This document shows, piece by piece, positions 43,853 through 53,409 of a stretch of 64,000 nt of DNA. Each line of letters begins with the position of its first letter. Position 1 is the first letter of the stretch. The notes below the pieces were generated by a model, which was not told the origin of the DNA, searched no databases, and saw only the letters and a list, made by a program, of their open reading frames with translations. The stretch covers positions 1,180,392 through 1,244,391 of the forward strand of contig NZ_HG326652.1 of the NCBI RefSeq assembly GCF_000308295.2. The letters are read 5' to 3'. The DNA is from Afipia birgiae 34632. GTDB lineage: Bacteria; Pseudomonadota; Alphaproteobacteria; Rhizobiales; Xanthobacteraceae. The translations under genes were made by a program, and so were the position numbers.

Positions 43853-44834
43853 GACGCATTCGCATCACGCCGCGCACGACGACCACGCTGATCATGGGCA
43901 TCACGGTCATGCTCATGGACACAGCGGACACGTTCACGCGCCCGCAAGTTTCGGGACCGCCTTCGCTGTCGGTATCGTGCTCAACACGCTCTTCGTCATC
44001 GTCGAAGCGATCTACGGCTACATCAGTAACTCGACGGCCCTGATCGCGGATGCCGGACACAATCTGTCCGATGTTCTGGGACTGGTCGTCGCGTGGATCG
44101 CCGTCATTCTGTCGAAGCGGCCCCCTTCAGCGCGCTACACCTACGGCCTGCGCGGTTCCTCGATCCTGGCGGCGTTGTTCAATGCAGTCTTCCTGCTGAT
44201 CGCCGTCGGCGCGATCGGCTGGCAGGCCGTGCTGCGCCTGTTCAATCCCGAGCCAGTCGCGGAAATGACCGTCATGATCGTCGCGGCTATCGGGATCGTC
44301 ATCAACGGCTTCACTGCGCTGCTGTTCGCCTCGGGCCGCAAGAGCGATCTCAATATCCAGGGCGCCTACCTGCACATGGCCGCTGACGCCGCCGTGTCGG
44401 CCGGCGTCGTCATCGCCGCATTGATTATCATGTTCACCGGCTGGCTGTGGCTCGATGCGATTACAAGCCTCGCGATCGTTGCTGTCATCGTGTGGGGCAC
44501 ATGGGGGCTGTTGCGCGACAGCACAGCGATGTCGCTTGGCGCGGTGCCTTCAACCATCGATCCGGCGGCGGTTCGCCGTTACCTTGAACAGCGCCCCGGG
44601 GTCACGGAGGTCTGCGACCTTCATATCTGGCCAATGAGCACGACCGAGGTTGCGCTGACCTGCCATCTGGTCATGCCGTCCGGTCATCCGGGAGACGCAT
44701 TCCTGATCGAGGCAACGCATCACCTGAATGACGATTTCGGTATTAAACATGCGACAATCCAGATCATAACCAGTCCGGTCACGGCCTGCGCGCTGGCACC
44801 CGACAGCCAGTTAACCGGCCTTGAAAAGGCCTGA
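43851..44834 (+). CDS. Cation diffusion facilitator (CzcD/DmeF-like metal exporter)
   Basis: Exports divalent metals (Zn, Co, Cd or Ni) from cytosol to periplasm by proton exchange. The start MTHSHHAAHDDHADHGHHGH (43851) gives a His-rich metal-binding N-terminus of about 30 residues. Six TM helices follow, with the transport-site motifs ADAGHNLSD (TM2) and HMAADAAVS (TM5), then a cytosolic ferredoxin-like domain (VCDLHIWPMSTTEVALTCHL). About 327 residues. It begins the metal-resistance locus, 21 bases before the next gene. Confidence 0.93.
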   Translation: MTHSHHAAHDDHADHGHHGHAHGHSGHVHAPASFGTAFAVGIVLNTLFVIVEAIYGYISNSTALIADAGHNLSDVLGLVVAWIAVILSKRPPSARYTYGLRGSSILAALFNAVFLLIAVGAIGWQAVLRLFNPEPVAEMTVMIVAAIGIVINGFTALLFASGRKSDLNIQGAYLHMAADAAVSAGVVIAALIIMFTGWLWLDAITSLAIVAVIVWGTWGLLRDSTAMSLGAVPSTIDPAAVRRYLEQRPGVTEVCDLHIWPMSTTEVALTCHLVMPSGHPGDAFLIEATHHLNDDFGIKHATIQIITSPVTACALAPDSQLTGLEKA

Positions 44835-44855
44835 CAGAAAATCTACTGATAGAAC

Positions 44856-45227
44856 ATGATCGGCAGTCTTCAACGCAATGCGAGCCTCGGCTCCGGACGC
44901 AACGGACGGCGCTCCCGTCTGTCGCTCGTCCTCGCATTGATGCTTGGCCTGCTGGCATCGCTGTTTCATTGCGCAAACCACGATCTGGCTTTTGCTGGCT
45001 CGGATACCACGGTGATCGCGATGGATTTCGGCGGGAGCACCCCGCCGGATACCGCCGATCAAAAGATGCCATCTCATTGCGGCCATTGCCTGAGCCATGT
45101 GACCGGACAACCGGCCTTTGCCGTGAGCCTTCCGACTGACATCAGCCACCAAGCACCGCCCATCGGCCGGGAACAGACACCACCATCGCTGGCCGGCCTG
45201 CCCCTTTTCAAACCACCCCGCGCCTAA
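44856..45227 (+). CDS. Cys/His-containing membrane-anchored protein of the metal efflux locus
   Basis: 123 residues. A basic N-terminus, then one TM (LSLVLALMLGLLASLFHCAN) and a periplasmic part containing HCGHCLSHV, a likely metal site, and a Pro-rich tail. It resembles small DUF2946-type proteins found before RND metal pumps. It sits between the CDF and adaptor genes, where czcC would be in a czcCBA operon. A metal-sensing or chaperone role is inference from context. Confidence 0.75.
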   Translation: MIGSLQRNASLGSGRNGRRSRLSLVLALMLGLLASLFHCANHDLAFAGSDTTVIAMDFGGSTPPDTADQKMPSHCGHCLSHVTGQPAFAVSLPTDISHQAPPIGREQTPPSLAGLPLFKPPRA

Positions 45228-45365
45228 ATCCCGAGGCCGAAAGGCCCGCTGGCATGTCCGCAGCCGCGACGGCTGCGCGACAGCCTGTCTGCATCAACTT
45301 TCGCAGGCACAGCAATTCGTTGAATTGATCGTGGCACGAGCCTGACCGCTCGCGGGATTTAAACA

Positions 45366-46550
45366 ATGACCAAACTTCGATTACGTGTCGCAAGCGGCAC
45401 CCTTGGCGCACTCGCGACCATTTTTCTCACCGCCGCACACGCGCATGAAGCTCCGACCGAGACAAGCAAGTCCGAGCAACATGAAGAAGCCAGCATGAAG
45501 CTCAGCGATCGTCAGATCGCGGCCGGAAACTTCGCGATCCGTGAAGTAACTGCCGGAACCTTGAGCAAGCGCATCGTCGTGCCGGGTACGATCGTCCCAA
45601 GCGGCGAGCGCATCGCAAAGGTTTCCGTCCGACTGGTCGGCACCGTCGCCGAGTTGCGCAAACGCCTCGGCGACAACGTTCGCGAAGGAGACGTTCTGGC
45701 GATTATCGAAAGCCGTGAGGTTGCCGATGCAAAAAGCCAATACCTTGCCGCACGCGTCGCTTTTGAACTTCAGGAAACGCTGTTCAATCGCTCCAAGAGC
45801 CTGTTCGAATCCAAGGTCAGCAGCGAAAATGATTACCTGCGTGCGAAGACCCTGTTCGAAGACATGCGGATCAAGTTCGATGTCGCGCGCCAGAAGCTGT
45901 TTGCGCTGGGCCTGACCAGCGACCAGATCGCCGCGTTGCCGCAACAACCCGTCGAAAGCCTGAGATTGCAGGAATTGCGGGCGCCGATGAGCGGCCGGAT
46001 CGCGGAGCGTCGCGTCGATCTCGGATCGCTGGTCGGCCGCGAAGGTCAGGAAAGCGAGCTGTTCGTGATCGTCGACGCGCGCGTGGTGTGGGCCGAACTG
46101 GCGCTGCCCGCCACAGATCTTGCCGTGGTCCGGGAAGGTCAGCAAATCAGCGTCGAAACTGGTCCGGGCGCAGATTCCATGCCCGCGACGATCATGTTTG
46201 TCAGCCCGTTGCTGGACAAGGAGACCCGTCTGGCGCGTGTCGTTGCCTCGGTCGACAATCCCTCGCACGCCCTGCGGCCAGGAATGTTCATCACCGCTCA
46301 CATTCCCTTCCAGCAGATTCAGACGGATATCGTGGTGCCAAAAACCGCTGTGCAAAGCGTGGACGGTCAAAGCGCCGTCTTCGTCCGCACCTCGGAAGGC
46401 TTCGAGCCCCGCAAGATCATCACGGGCCGCGAGGACGGCAAATCATTCGAGGTGATCTCCGGCCTGTCTCCCGGTGACCGGATCGCAACCGCCAATACCT
46501 TCGTCTTGAAGGCCGATCTCGGCCGCGGCGAAGCCGGACATGCTCATTAG
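45366..46550 (+). CDS. Heavy-metal RND periplasmic adaptor (CzcB-like)
   Basis: 394 residues. A signal segment (LGALATIFLTAAHAHEA) is followed by the CzcB/HlyD_D23 adaptor fold: IVVPGTIVPSGERIAKVSVR, lipoyl half motif GDNVREGDVLAIIESREVAD, an alpha-hairpin (LAARVAFELQETLFNRSKSL), the second lipoyl half ELRAPMSGRIAERRVDLGS, and the C-terminal VVPKTAVQSVDGQSAVFVRT. No CusF domain or Met-rich tail, which favours divalent metals over Cu/Ag. A composite repeat, not a gene, separates it from the pump gene by 175 bases. Confidence 0.92.
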   Translation: MTKLRLRVASGTLGALATIFLTAAHAHEAPTETSKSEQHEEASMKLSDRQIAAGNFAIREVTAGTLSKRIVVPGTIVPSGERIAKVSVRLVGTVAELRKRLGDNVREGDVLAIIESREVADAKSQYLAARVAFELQETLFNRSKSLFESKVSSENDYLRAKTLFEDMRIKFDVARQKLFALGLTSDQIAALPQQPVESLRLQELRAPMSGRIAERRVDLGSLVGREGQESELFVIVDARVVWAELALPATDLAVVREGQQISVETGPGADSMPATIMFVSPLLDKETRLARVVASVDNPSHALRPGMFITAHIPFQQIQTDIVVPKTAVQSVDGQSAVFVRTSEGFEPRKIITGREDGKSFEVISGLSPGDRIATANTFVLKADLGRGEAGHAH

Positions 46551-46554
46551 GCAC

Positions 46555-46723
46555 CTAGTGCCGCCGATCTGAAGTTCCTGCACCACTTGCTGCAAACTCG
46601 TCCCAGGAACTTCAGATCGAAAAGCGGCACTAGAATCACAATCTTGCTAGTGGTCCTTTGATTCTAACATTCGCAAACGATCACAGCTGAAACGGAATAC
46701 GAATGTTAGAATCGGACCACTAG
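46555..46723. repeat. Composite palindromic repeat, copy B (two hairpins)
   Basis: Hairpin type 1 at 46555-46633 has left arm GATCTGAAGTTCCTG and right arm CAGGAACTTCAGATC, flanked by CTAGTGCCGC and GCGGCACTAG. After 13 bases, hairpin type 2 at 46647-46723 has left arm GATTCTAACATTCG and right arm CGAATGTTAGAATC, flanked by CTAGTGGTCC and GGACCACTAG. Same order and spacing as the copy at 1829-1991. It begins 5 bases after the adaptor stop and ends 2 bases before the pump ATG, so it replaces any normal ribosome-binding region. Confidence 0.87.
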
Positions 46724-46725
46724 TC

Positions 46726-49700
46726 ATGATCAAGCGCATTCTCGACCTTTCCATTCAACACCGCTGGATAGTCGTGCTGCTGAGCCTCGGCTTCGTCGCG
46801 CTGGGCGTGTGGTCGCTCGCGCATCTTCCTGTCGATGCCGTGCCCGACATCACCAACAAGCAGGTGCAAATCAATACCACGGCGCCTGCGCTGTCTCCCG
46901 TGGAGATCGAAAAGCAGGTCACCTTCCGTATCGAGACGGCTCTGGCCGGCATCGCCGGACTGCAAGCAACCCGCTCGCTGTCACGCAACGGGTTTTCGCA
47001 GGTCATCGCCATCTTCAGCGAGAAGACCGACATCTATTTCGCACGACAGCAGATCAACGAAAGGCTGATCGACCTGCGCTCAACTCTGCCACCTGGCGCT
47101 GATCCGAAGATGGGGCCGATTTCGACAGGGCTCGGCGAGATCTACATGTGGACGGTTTCCCTTGCCGCTAAATCCAGCGGCGACGACACATCAGGCTGGC
47201 AGAGAGACGGTTCGTTCCTGACGGCGGAAGGCGAACTGCTGAAAACCGACGTCGAGCGCGGCGCATATCTGCGAACGGTGCAGGACTGGATCATCCGTCC
47301 ACAGGTCAAGGCCGTGCCCGGCGTGGCGGGCGTCGACTCCATCGGCGGATACATCAAACAGTTTCAGGTGAAGCCGGACCCTGCGAAGCTCATCTCATTA
47401 GGGCTCTCGTTCAGCGACGTCGTACGCGCCATCGAGGTGAACAACATCAGCCGGGGCGCGAGCACCATTGACCGCAACGGCGAAGGCATCGCGGTTCGCA
47501 CAGGGGGCCGTCTGGAAAAACTTGCCGATATTGGCGACGTGACCATCATCACCCGCGGCGGGATTCCGGTCCGGGTCCGCGACGTCGCGGACGTCGCGAT
47601 CGGAGGCGAAATCCGCACAGGCAGCGCCAGCCGCGATGGGCAGGAGGTGGTTATCGGAACGGCCCTGATGCTGATCGGGAATAATAGCCGGACGGTCTCT
47701 GCCGCAGTCGATGCTAAAATGCAGGACATCCGCCGTACGCTCCCGGCCGGCGTGACTGTCGAAACCGTCCTCAACCGCACACAACTGGTGGATGCCACAA
47801 TTAGCACAGTGGCCAGGAACCTTGGCGAAGGCGCCTTGCTGGTCATCGCCGTCCTGTTCCTCCTGCTCGGCAACTTCCGCGCCGCGTTCATCACAGCTCT
47901 CGTCATTCCATTGGCCATGCTGATGACCGCATTCGGGATGCTGCAGGGCCGGATCAGCGCAAATCTGATGAGCCTTGGAGCGCTCGATTTCGGCCTGATC
48001 GTCGATGGCGCGGTTATCATTACCGAGAACGCGCTGCGTCACCTTGCCGAAAAGCAGACAGCCGTCGGCCGGACGTTGTCGCTGCAAGAACGCCTCACGA
48101 CGGTGAAAGCCGCAGCCGAAGAGATGATCGGCCCCAGTGTCTACGGCCAAGCCATCATTATTCTGGTTTACGTTCCGTTGCTCACGTTCAGTGGCGTCGA
48201 AGGAAAGATGTTCGAACCGATGGCTTTGACGGTCATCCTTGCGCTCGTCTCGGCCTTCGTGCTGTCCCTCACGTTCGTACCTGCGCTGATCGCCATCGCA
48301 GTGACGGGCCGGGTCACGGAATCCGACAGCCGCGTCGTGCGCCGCCTCAAGACCTCGTATGCGCCCTTGCTCCGGCGCGCCATCGAGCGGCCCGCTCCTG
48401 CTGTCGCGACCGGACTGGTCCTGTTCGTCGGCGCCTTGTTGCTGTTTCTCCGGCTTGGGCAGGAATTCATCCCGACGCTGGATGAGAAGAACATCGCCAT
48501 GCACGCGCTGCGCATTCCCAGCACAAGCCTGACGCAATCGTAGACGATGCAACTCGACGTCGAGAAGGCCATCAGCGCCTTTCCGCAAGTCTCCTACGTC
48601 TTCTCGAAAACAGGAACGGCTGAAGTCGCCTCGGATCCGATGCCGCCCAATGCATCGGACACCTTCATCATCCTCAAGCCGCAAGACGAATGGCCTGACC
48701 CCAAGTTGACCAAGGCTGCGCTGCTTGACCAGATCGCGGATGCGGTGCGCGAACTGCCGGGCAACAATTACGAATTCACCCAGCCGATCCAGATGCGCTT
48801 TAACGAACTGCTGGCCGGTGTACGCGGCGATCTCGCCGTAAAGGTTTTTGGCGATGAATTCGAGCCGCTTCTGCGCAGCGCCGGGCAGATTGCAGCTATC
48901 CTGCGGAAAACGAAAGGCGCGGCCGATGTCAAAATCGAACAGGCCAGCGGACTGTCGGTACTGGATATCAGCGTGAACAAAACGGAGATCGCCCGGCGAG
49001 GTCTCAGTCTCTCGGCTGTTCAGGACGTTATCGGCACAGCCATCGGCGGGCGAACAGCCGGAGCCGTGTTTGAAGGAGATCGCAGCTTCGACATCACGGT
49101 CCGATTGCCGGAAGACATTCGCGGCGATCTTGATGCGCTCAAGAACTTGCCGGTCTCGCTGCCGCTCATGGGCCCTGCTCCGCTGACCGTACCGCTCGGG
49201 CAACTGGCGACCTTCAAGATCAGCGACGGTCCCAATCAGATCAGCCGCGAAAACGGCAAGCGACGGATCGTCATCACCGCCAATGTGCGGGACCGCGACA
49301 TTGCCGCTGTCGTGAACGACGCCAGATCGCAGATCGATGCCGCCGTGACATTGCCGCCCGGTTACTGGATGACCTGGGGCGGCCAGTTCGAAAATCTGGC
49401 GGCGGCGCGCGCAAAACTTTCGATCGTGGTTCCGGTTTGCTTCATTCTGATCTTCCTGTTGCTGATGGGCGCACTCGGGACCGCGCGGGATGCTCTCATC
49501 GTCTTCAGTGCTGTCCCGCTGGCGCTGACCGGTGGTGTCGTCGCGTTGTGGCTCCGGGGAATTCCGTTCTCGGTATCGGCTGCAGTTGGATTTATCGCGC
49601 TATCCGGCGTCGCCGTCCTCAATGGCCTTGTGATGCTGACCTACATCAAGCAATTGATCGCGACGGGATACGGGAAAGCGGACGCCATTTTTACCGGCGC

Positions 49701-49974
49701 CCTCACCCGTCTTCGGCCTGTCGCCATGACAGCGCTGGTCGCCTCTCTCGGATTTGTCCCGATGGCGCTGGCAACCGGAACGGGCGCGGAAGTGCAACGG
49801 CCGATTGCAACCGTTGTGATCGGCGGCCTGATCAGCGCGACGCTGTTGACGCTCTTTGTGCTGCCGGCACTTTATGCGTGGTTCGGGCGTGCTCCGGCCG
49901 GCGAAAGCGCGGAGATCGATTCCATCCCGCTGCCGGGGGAGCCGCGAACGGCTATCAAGCCGTTGCAAGGTTAA
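46726..49974 (+). pseudogene. CzcA-like heavy-metal RND pump interrupted by in-frame TAG
   Basis: Together 1082 codons in one frame, the normal CzcA/HME-RND length. The first part (46726-48543, 605 residues) has TM1, the first periplasmic loop (PDITNKQVQINTTAPALSP, HME-type), and TM2-7, including the TM4 motif DFGLIVDGAVIITEN of divalent-metal pumps. A TAG at 48541 stops translation inside the second periplasmic loop; the same frame resumes at ATG 48547 (475 residues, FSKTGTAEVASDPMPPNASD, then TM8-12). No frameshift. One base change (CAG to TAG) would explain it. It may be a pseudogene, a sequencing error, or a split protein made by reinitiation, since the ATG lies 3 bases after the stop. 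Confidence 0.9.
48541..48543 (+). other. Premature amber codon in the CzcA-like gene
   Basis: Context: TCG TAG ACG ATG CAA. Homologues read SLTQS-x-x-MQ at this place, so the codon most likely was CAG or similar. No ribosome-binding site precedes the following ATG. Confidence 0.9.
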
Positions 49975-49980
49975 TGGGTG

Positions 49981-50685
49981 CTAGGCCGCGCCGAGATATG
50001 CGGCCTTCACCTTGGGGTCCGACAGCAAGGTTGCGCCAGCCCCTTCGAATGCAACCTTGCCGGTCTCTAGCACGTAGCCGCGATCGGCAATTTCGAGAGC
50101 CGCGCTCGCGTTCTGTTCGACCAGCAACACGGTCACACCATTGACTCGAAGATCGACGATGGCGGCAAGAATCTGATCGACCAGGGTGGGCGACAGACCC
50201 AGCGACGGTTCGTCCAGCAGCAGCAATTTCGGCTTGCCCATCAGCGCGCGTCCGATTGCGAGCATTTGCTGCTGCCCGCCGGATAATCCCCCCGCCAGAA
50301 GCCTCCGCTTCTCGGCCAGAATCGGAAACATCTCGAAAACGCGATCGCGGTCACTGTCGATGTTCTTGTCGCGGCGCATGTAAGCTCCGAGACGCAGATT
50401 GTCTTCGACACTCAGCGGTCCGAAAACCTGACGTCCTTCCGGCGACTGCGTCATGCCGCGCTCCACCCGCCGATGCGGCGGCAGGCGGTCGATACGCTCG
50501 CCCAAGAGGCTGATCTCGCCGGCGGTGATCGGCTGAACACCCGACAACGCTCGAAGCAGCGTGGTCTTTCCCGCCCCGTTCGAGCCGATCAGGGCGACGA
50601 CCTCGCCTAAGCGGACGTTCAGATTCACGCCGTGCAGAACCTCGATACGGCCATAGGCGCTGCGAAGATTGACGACTTCAAGCAC
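49981..50685 (-). CDS. livF: Branched-chain-type amino acid ABC transporter ATPase LivF
   Basis: ATPase of a HAAT-type importer. 234 residues from GTG at 50685, which has AAGGAGG six bases upstream and overlaps livG by 8 bases; longer frames upstream are not homologous. Walker A GSNGAGKTT, LivF-specific TQSPEGRQVFGPLSVEDNL, signature LSGGQQQMLAIGRAL, Walker B LLLLDEPSLGL. Last gene of livKHMGF. Given the divergent paa genes, the cargo may be an aromatic acid rather than leucine. Confidence 0.94.
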   Translation of the reverse strand: MLEVVNLRSAYGRIEVLHGVNLNVRLGEVVALIGSNGAGKTTLLRALSGVQPITAGEISLLGERIDRLPPHRRVERGMTQSPEGRQVFGPLSVEDNLRLGAYMRRDKNIDSDRDRVFEMFPILAEKRRLLAGGLSGGQQQMLAIGRALMGKPKLLLLDEPSLGLSPTLVDQILAAIVDLRVNGVTVLLVEQNASAALEIADRGYVLETGKVAFEGAGATLLSDPKVKAAYLGAA

Positions 50686-51460
50686 GCGCCGCCTCCTTCG
50701 CCCCGTGCTTGCCCAGATAGGCTTCAAGCACCGCTGGATTGTCGCGCACTTCACGCGGCGCGCCCTCGGCAATCGGCTTTCCGCGGTTCAGTACAAGAAT
50801 GTGGTTGGAAATCTTCATGACGAGTTTCATGTCATGTTCGACCAATACGACCGCTATGCCTTTGGCTGCGACACGGCGGATCAATTCATCGATCTCCTCG
50901 GTCTCGACTGCATTGCAGCCCGCCGCGGGCTCATCGAGCAGCAACACGCGCGGTTCTGCGGCAAGGGCGCGGGCGATCTCGAGACGCTTGCACGCGCCAT
51001 AAGAGAGCGAACCTGCTGCGATATCCGCACTGCTCCGCAACCCGACATCGTCGAGCAGGGTCAGTGCTGCCTCGCGCGTCTCACTGTTCTGGCGCGTCAC
51101 CGAAGGCAGCCGGAACAGGTCCGCGAGAAGATTGCAGCGTTCCCGCAAATGACGACCGACCATCACGTTCTCTGCGGCGGTCATGCGCTGGAATATCTGG
51201 AGGTTCTGGAAGGTACGCGACAGGCCACGCGCCGCGAGCTTGTCCGGCGTCAATCGTGTCACGTCTTCACCGGACAGTTCTACCCGTCCCTGATCGCACT
51301 CATAGACACCGGAAACGATATTGAAGAGCGTGGTCTTGCCCGCACCGTTCGGTCCGATGATGGACAGGATCTGCCCCGGACTGACGCTGAAGTTGACGCC
51401 GTCAATGGCCTTGATGCCACCGAATGAAATGCCGATGTCCCTGGCGCCGAGGATCGTCAT
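50678..51460 (-). CDS. livG: Branched-chain-type amino acid ABC transporter ATPase LivG
   Basis: 260 residues. Walker A GPNGAGKTT, RTFQNLQIFQRMTAAENVMV (typical LivG), signature LSYGACKRLEIARAL, Walker B VLLLDEPAAGCNAVE, and the switch histidine in VVLVEHDMKLVM. In the signature, YGACKR replaces the common YGQQRR; YG is kept. It overlaps livM by 4 bases and livF by 8. Confidence 0.94.
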   Translation of the reverse strand: MTILGARDIGISFGGIKAIDGVNFSVSPGQILSIIGPNGAGKTTLFNIVSGVYECDQGRVELSGEDVTRLTPDKLAARGLSRTFQNLQIFQRMTAAENVMVGRHLRERCNLLADLFRLPSVTRQNSETREAALTLLDDVGLRSSADIAAGSLSYGACKRLEIARALAAEPRVLLLDEPAAGCNAVETEEIDELIRRVAAKGIAVVLVEHDMKLVMKISNHILVLNRGKPIAEGAPREVRDNPAVLEAYLGKHGAKEAARA

Positions 51461-52404
51461 GACTGCGTCCTCTTCGCCAGCACACGCGACAACGTCGGGA
51501 CGATGCCGTCGCGCATAAAGATCATCGACACGATGATGATGAAGCCGAGGAGCAGATGTTCATACTCCTGAAAAACGGTCAGGACCTGCGGCAAGGTGAT
51601 CAGCACCGCCGCGCCCACAATGCTCCCGACGACCGATCCAAGGCCGCCGAGCACCACCATGGTCACCATTTCCACAGAGTGCAGGAATCCCGCCTGATCG
51701 GGATTGATGAAGCCGTTCATCATCGCGAGTACAGACCCGGCGACCGATGCGTAGGCTGCGGCAATCACGAACGCCTGCAACTTGAATCGCGCGACGTCGA
51801 TTCCTGCGACGCGTGCCGCGACCTCGCTATCGTGAAGCGCGCGGAAGGCGCGCCCGGTCGGCGTATCGTTCAGGTTGAGGGCAATCCATGTTCCCAGCAG
51901 CAGAAGCCCGCCCGAAATCCAGTACCATGTGTCCGATCCGCTGACGCGCCATCCCAGCAGCGTGAGTTTCGCCACAGGCATGCCGTCCGGACCGCCGGTC
52001 CAGCGGCTTTCCGTCGTGATGACCAGCGCCACCAGCACGCCAAGACCGAGCGTCGCAATGGCAAGATAGTGTCCTTTCAGCTTCAGGATCGGACGGCCGA
52101 CGAGATAGGCCAGGACCGACGAAAGAGCGCAACCGATGAGAAGCGCAGCCCATGTCGGTATTCCGAAATGCGCGGGCCCGATGGCGACGGCATAAGCGCC
52201 AATTCCGAAGAAACCGGCGTGGCCCAGGCTGACCTGCCCCGCCTGCCCCATCAGGATGTTGAGACCGATCGCCGCGAATGCAGACACCCAGACCAGCGAC
52301 GCCACGCGGAAGTAATAGCTCGACGGAAATATCAGCGGCAACGCCGCGACGATCACGGCGAGCGCGATCAAGGTCAGATAGCGATGGCCAATCTTCTGCA
52401 ACAC
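51457..52404 (-). CDS. livM: Branched-chain-type amino acid ABC transporter permease LivM
   Basis: A 315-residue polytopic permease. LNILMGQAGQVSLGHAGFFG near residue 50 is the LivM hallmark, and ALHDSEVAARVAGIDVARFK followed by SVAGSVLAMMNGFINP is the EAA-like coupling region. It is 3 bases downstream of livH and overlaps livG by 4 bases. Confidence 0.94.
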   Translation of the reverse strand: MLQKIGHRYLTLIALAVIVAALPLIFPSSYYFRVASLVWVSAFAAIGLNILMGQAGQVSLGHAGFFGIGAYAVAIGPAHFGIPTWAALLIGCALSSVLAYLVGRPILKLKGHYLAIATLGLGVLVALVITTESRWTGGPDGMPVAKLTLLGWRVSGSDTWYWISGGLLLLGTWIALNLNDTPTGRAFRALHDSEVAARVAGIDVARFKLQAFVIAAAYASVAGSVLAMMNGFINPDQAGFLHSVEMVTMVVLGGLGSVVGSIVGAAVLITLPQVLTVFQEYEHLLLGFIIIVSMIFMRDGIVPTLSRVLAKRTQS

Positions 52405-52407
52405 CGC

Positions 52408-53280
52408 TCAGACCCTTTCCACGGTCCGCCGGCCAAACAGACCCTGCGGCATGGCGAACAGGACGAGAAGGATGACAATGAAGGCGAAGGCGTCCTTGTA
52501 GGTCGAGCTGATGTAGCCGACCCCGAACGCCTCAAGCAGCCCGAGCAATAGCCCGCCGGCGACCGCGCCGAGCGGATTGCCCATGCCGCCCAGCATCGCG
52601 GCCGCAAATCCCTTCAGCGCCAGCAATGTACCCACATCGTAGCTTGTGAGCGTGATCGGCGTAATCAGGACGCCGGCAACCGCGCCGATGGCAGCAGATC
52701 CCCCGAACGCGAGCGCCATGACCGTCGTCGTATTGATGCCAACCAGCCGCGCCGCAAGCTTGTTGGCAGCAGTCGCAAGCACAGCTTTTCCGAGCACAGT
52801 GCGCTCCAGAAACACATACAGCAGGATCACGATCACCGCCGTGCCGCCCAGCACCCAGAAGCTCTGCGGCTGGATGGCCGCTCCGAGCAGATTAACCGGC
52901 GTATCGCCAGAGATGCTGGGAAGCTTGTGGAACTGCTTGTCGAACAGAATTTGCGCTGCGCCTCGTAGCAGGATGGAAGCGCCAATCGTGATGATGATCA
53001 GCGTAACCGGCGATGCATCGCGCGCGGGTTCGATGGCCAGCCAATACAGCAGGAGACCGACAACGACGGAAACAACGACAGCGAGGAGTGCTGCGAGCGG
53101 AAGCGGAATACCTGCCGCGGAGGCAAACACCGTCACCATCCCGCCCAGCATCACAAACTCGCCCTGAGCGAAATTGACAACGTCGGATGCGTTGTAGACC
53201 AGCGTGAAACCGAGAGCGACGAGCGCGTACACCGCGCCCACGGTCAGTCCGGAAACAAGAAATTGGACAAACTCGGGCAT
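52408..53280 (-). CDS. livH: Branched-chain-type amino acid ABC transporter permease LivH
   Basis: A 290-residue permease. GLTVGAVYALVALGFTLVYN and ASDVVNFAQGEFVMLGGMVT are typical of LivH; the coupling region is KAVLATAANKLAARLVGINT, and GFAAAMLGGMGNPLGAVAGG follows. It is separated from livK by 129 bases containing a hairpin. Confidence 0.94.
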   Translation of the reverse strand: MPEFVQFLVSGLTVGAVYALVALGFTLVYNASDVVNFAQGEFVMLGGMVTVFASAAGIPLPLAALLAVVVSVVVGLLLYWLAIEPARDASPVTLIIITIGASILLRGAAQILFDKQFHKLPSISGDTPVNLLGAAIQPQSFWVLGGTAVIVILLYVFLERTVLGKAVLATAANKLAARLVGINTTTVMALAFGGSAAIGAVAGVLITPITLTSYDVGTLLALKGFAAAMLGGMGNPLGAVAGGLLLGLLEAFGVGYISSTYKDAFAFIVILLVLFAMPQGLFGRRTVERV

Positions 53281-53355
53281 TCCCGCTCCACGAACAACGA
53301 AGACAGCAGATGGCTGCCGTTCCCGGCGATATGACTCTTTAGGCAGTGAGATGGC

Positions 53356-53388
53356 GCTCCCGGATGAGCAATCCGACCATCCGGGAGC
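53356..53388 (-). other. Intra-operon hairpin between livK and livH
   Basis: An 11-bp stem, GCTCCCGGATG with CATCCGGGAGC, and an 11-base loop. No T tract follows on the minus strand, so it is more likely an mRNA-stabilising or partial-termination element that keeps binding-protein message in excess over permease message. Confidence 0.6.
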
Positions 53389-53409
53389 ATTTATGCATAT
53401 GCGGCAGGT

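Noticed and set aside
48541..48549. TAG as pyrrolysine or programmed readthrough site
   Set aside because: No sign of pyrrolysine machinery in the window and no conserved downstream stem; a point mutation is simpler.
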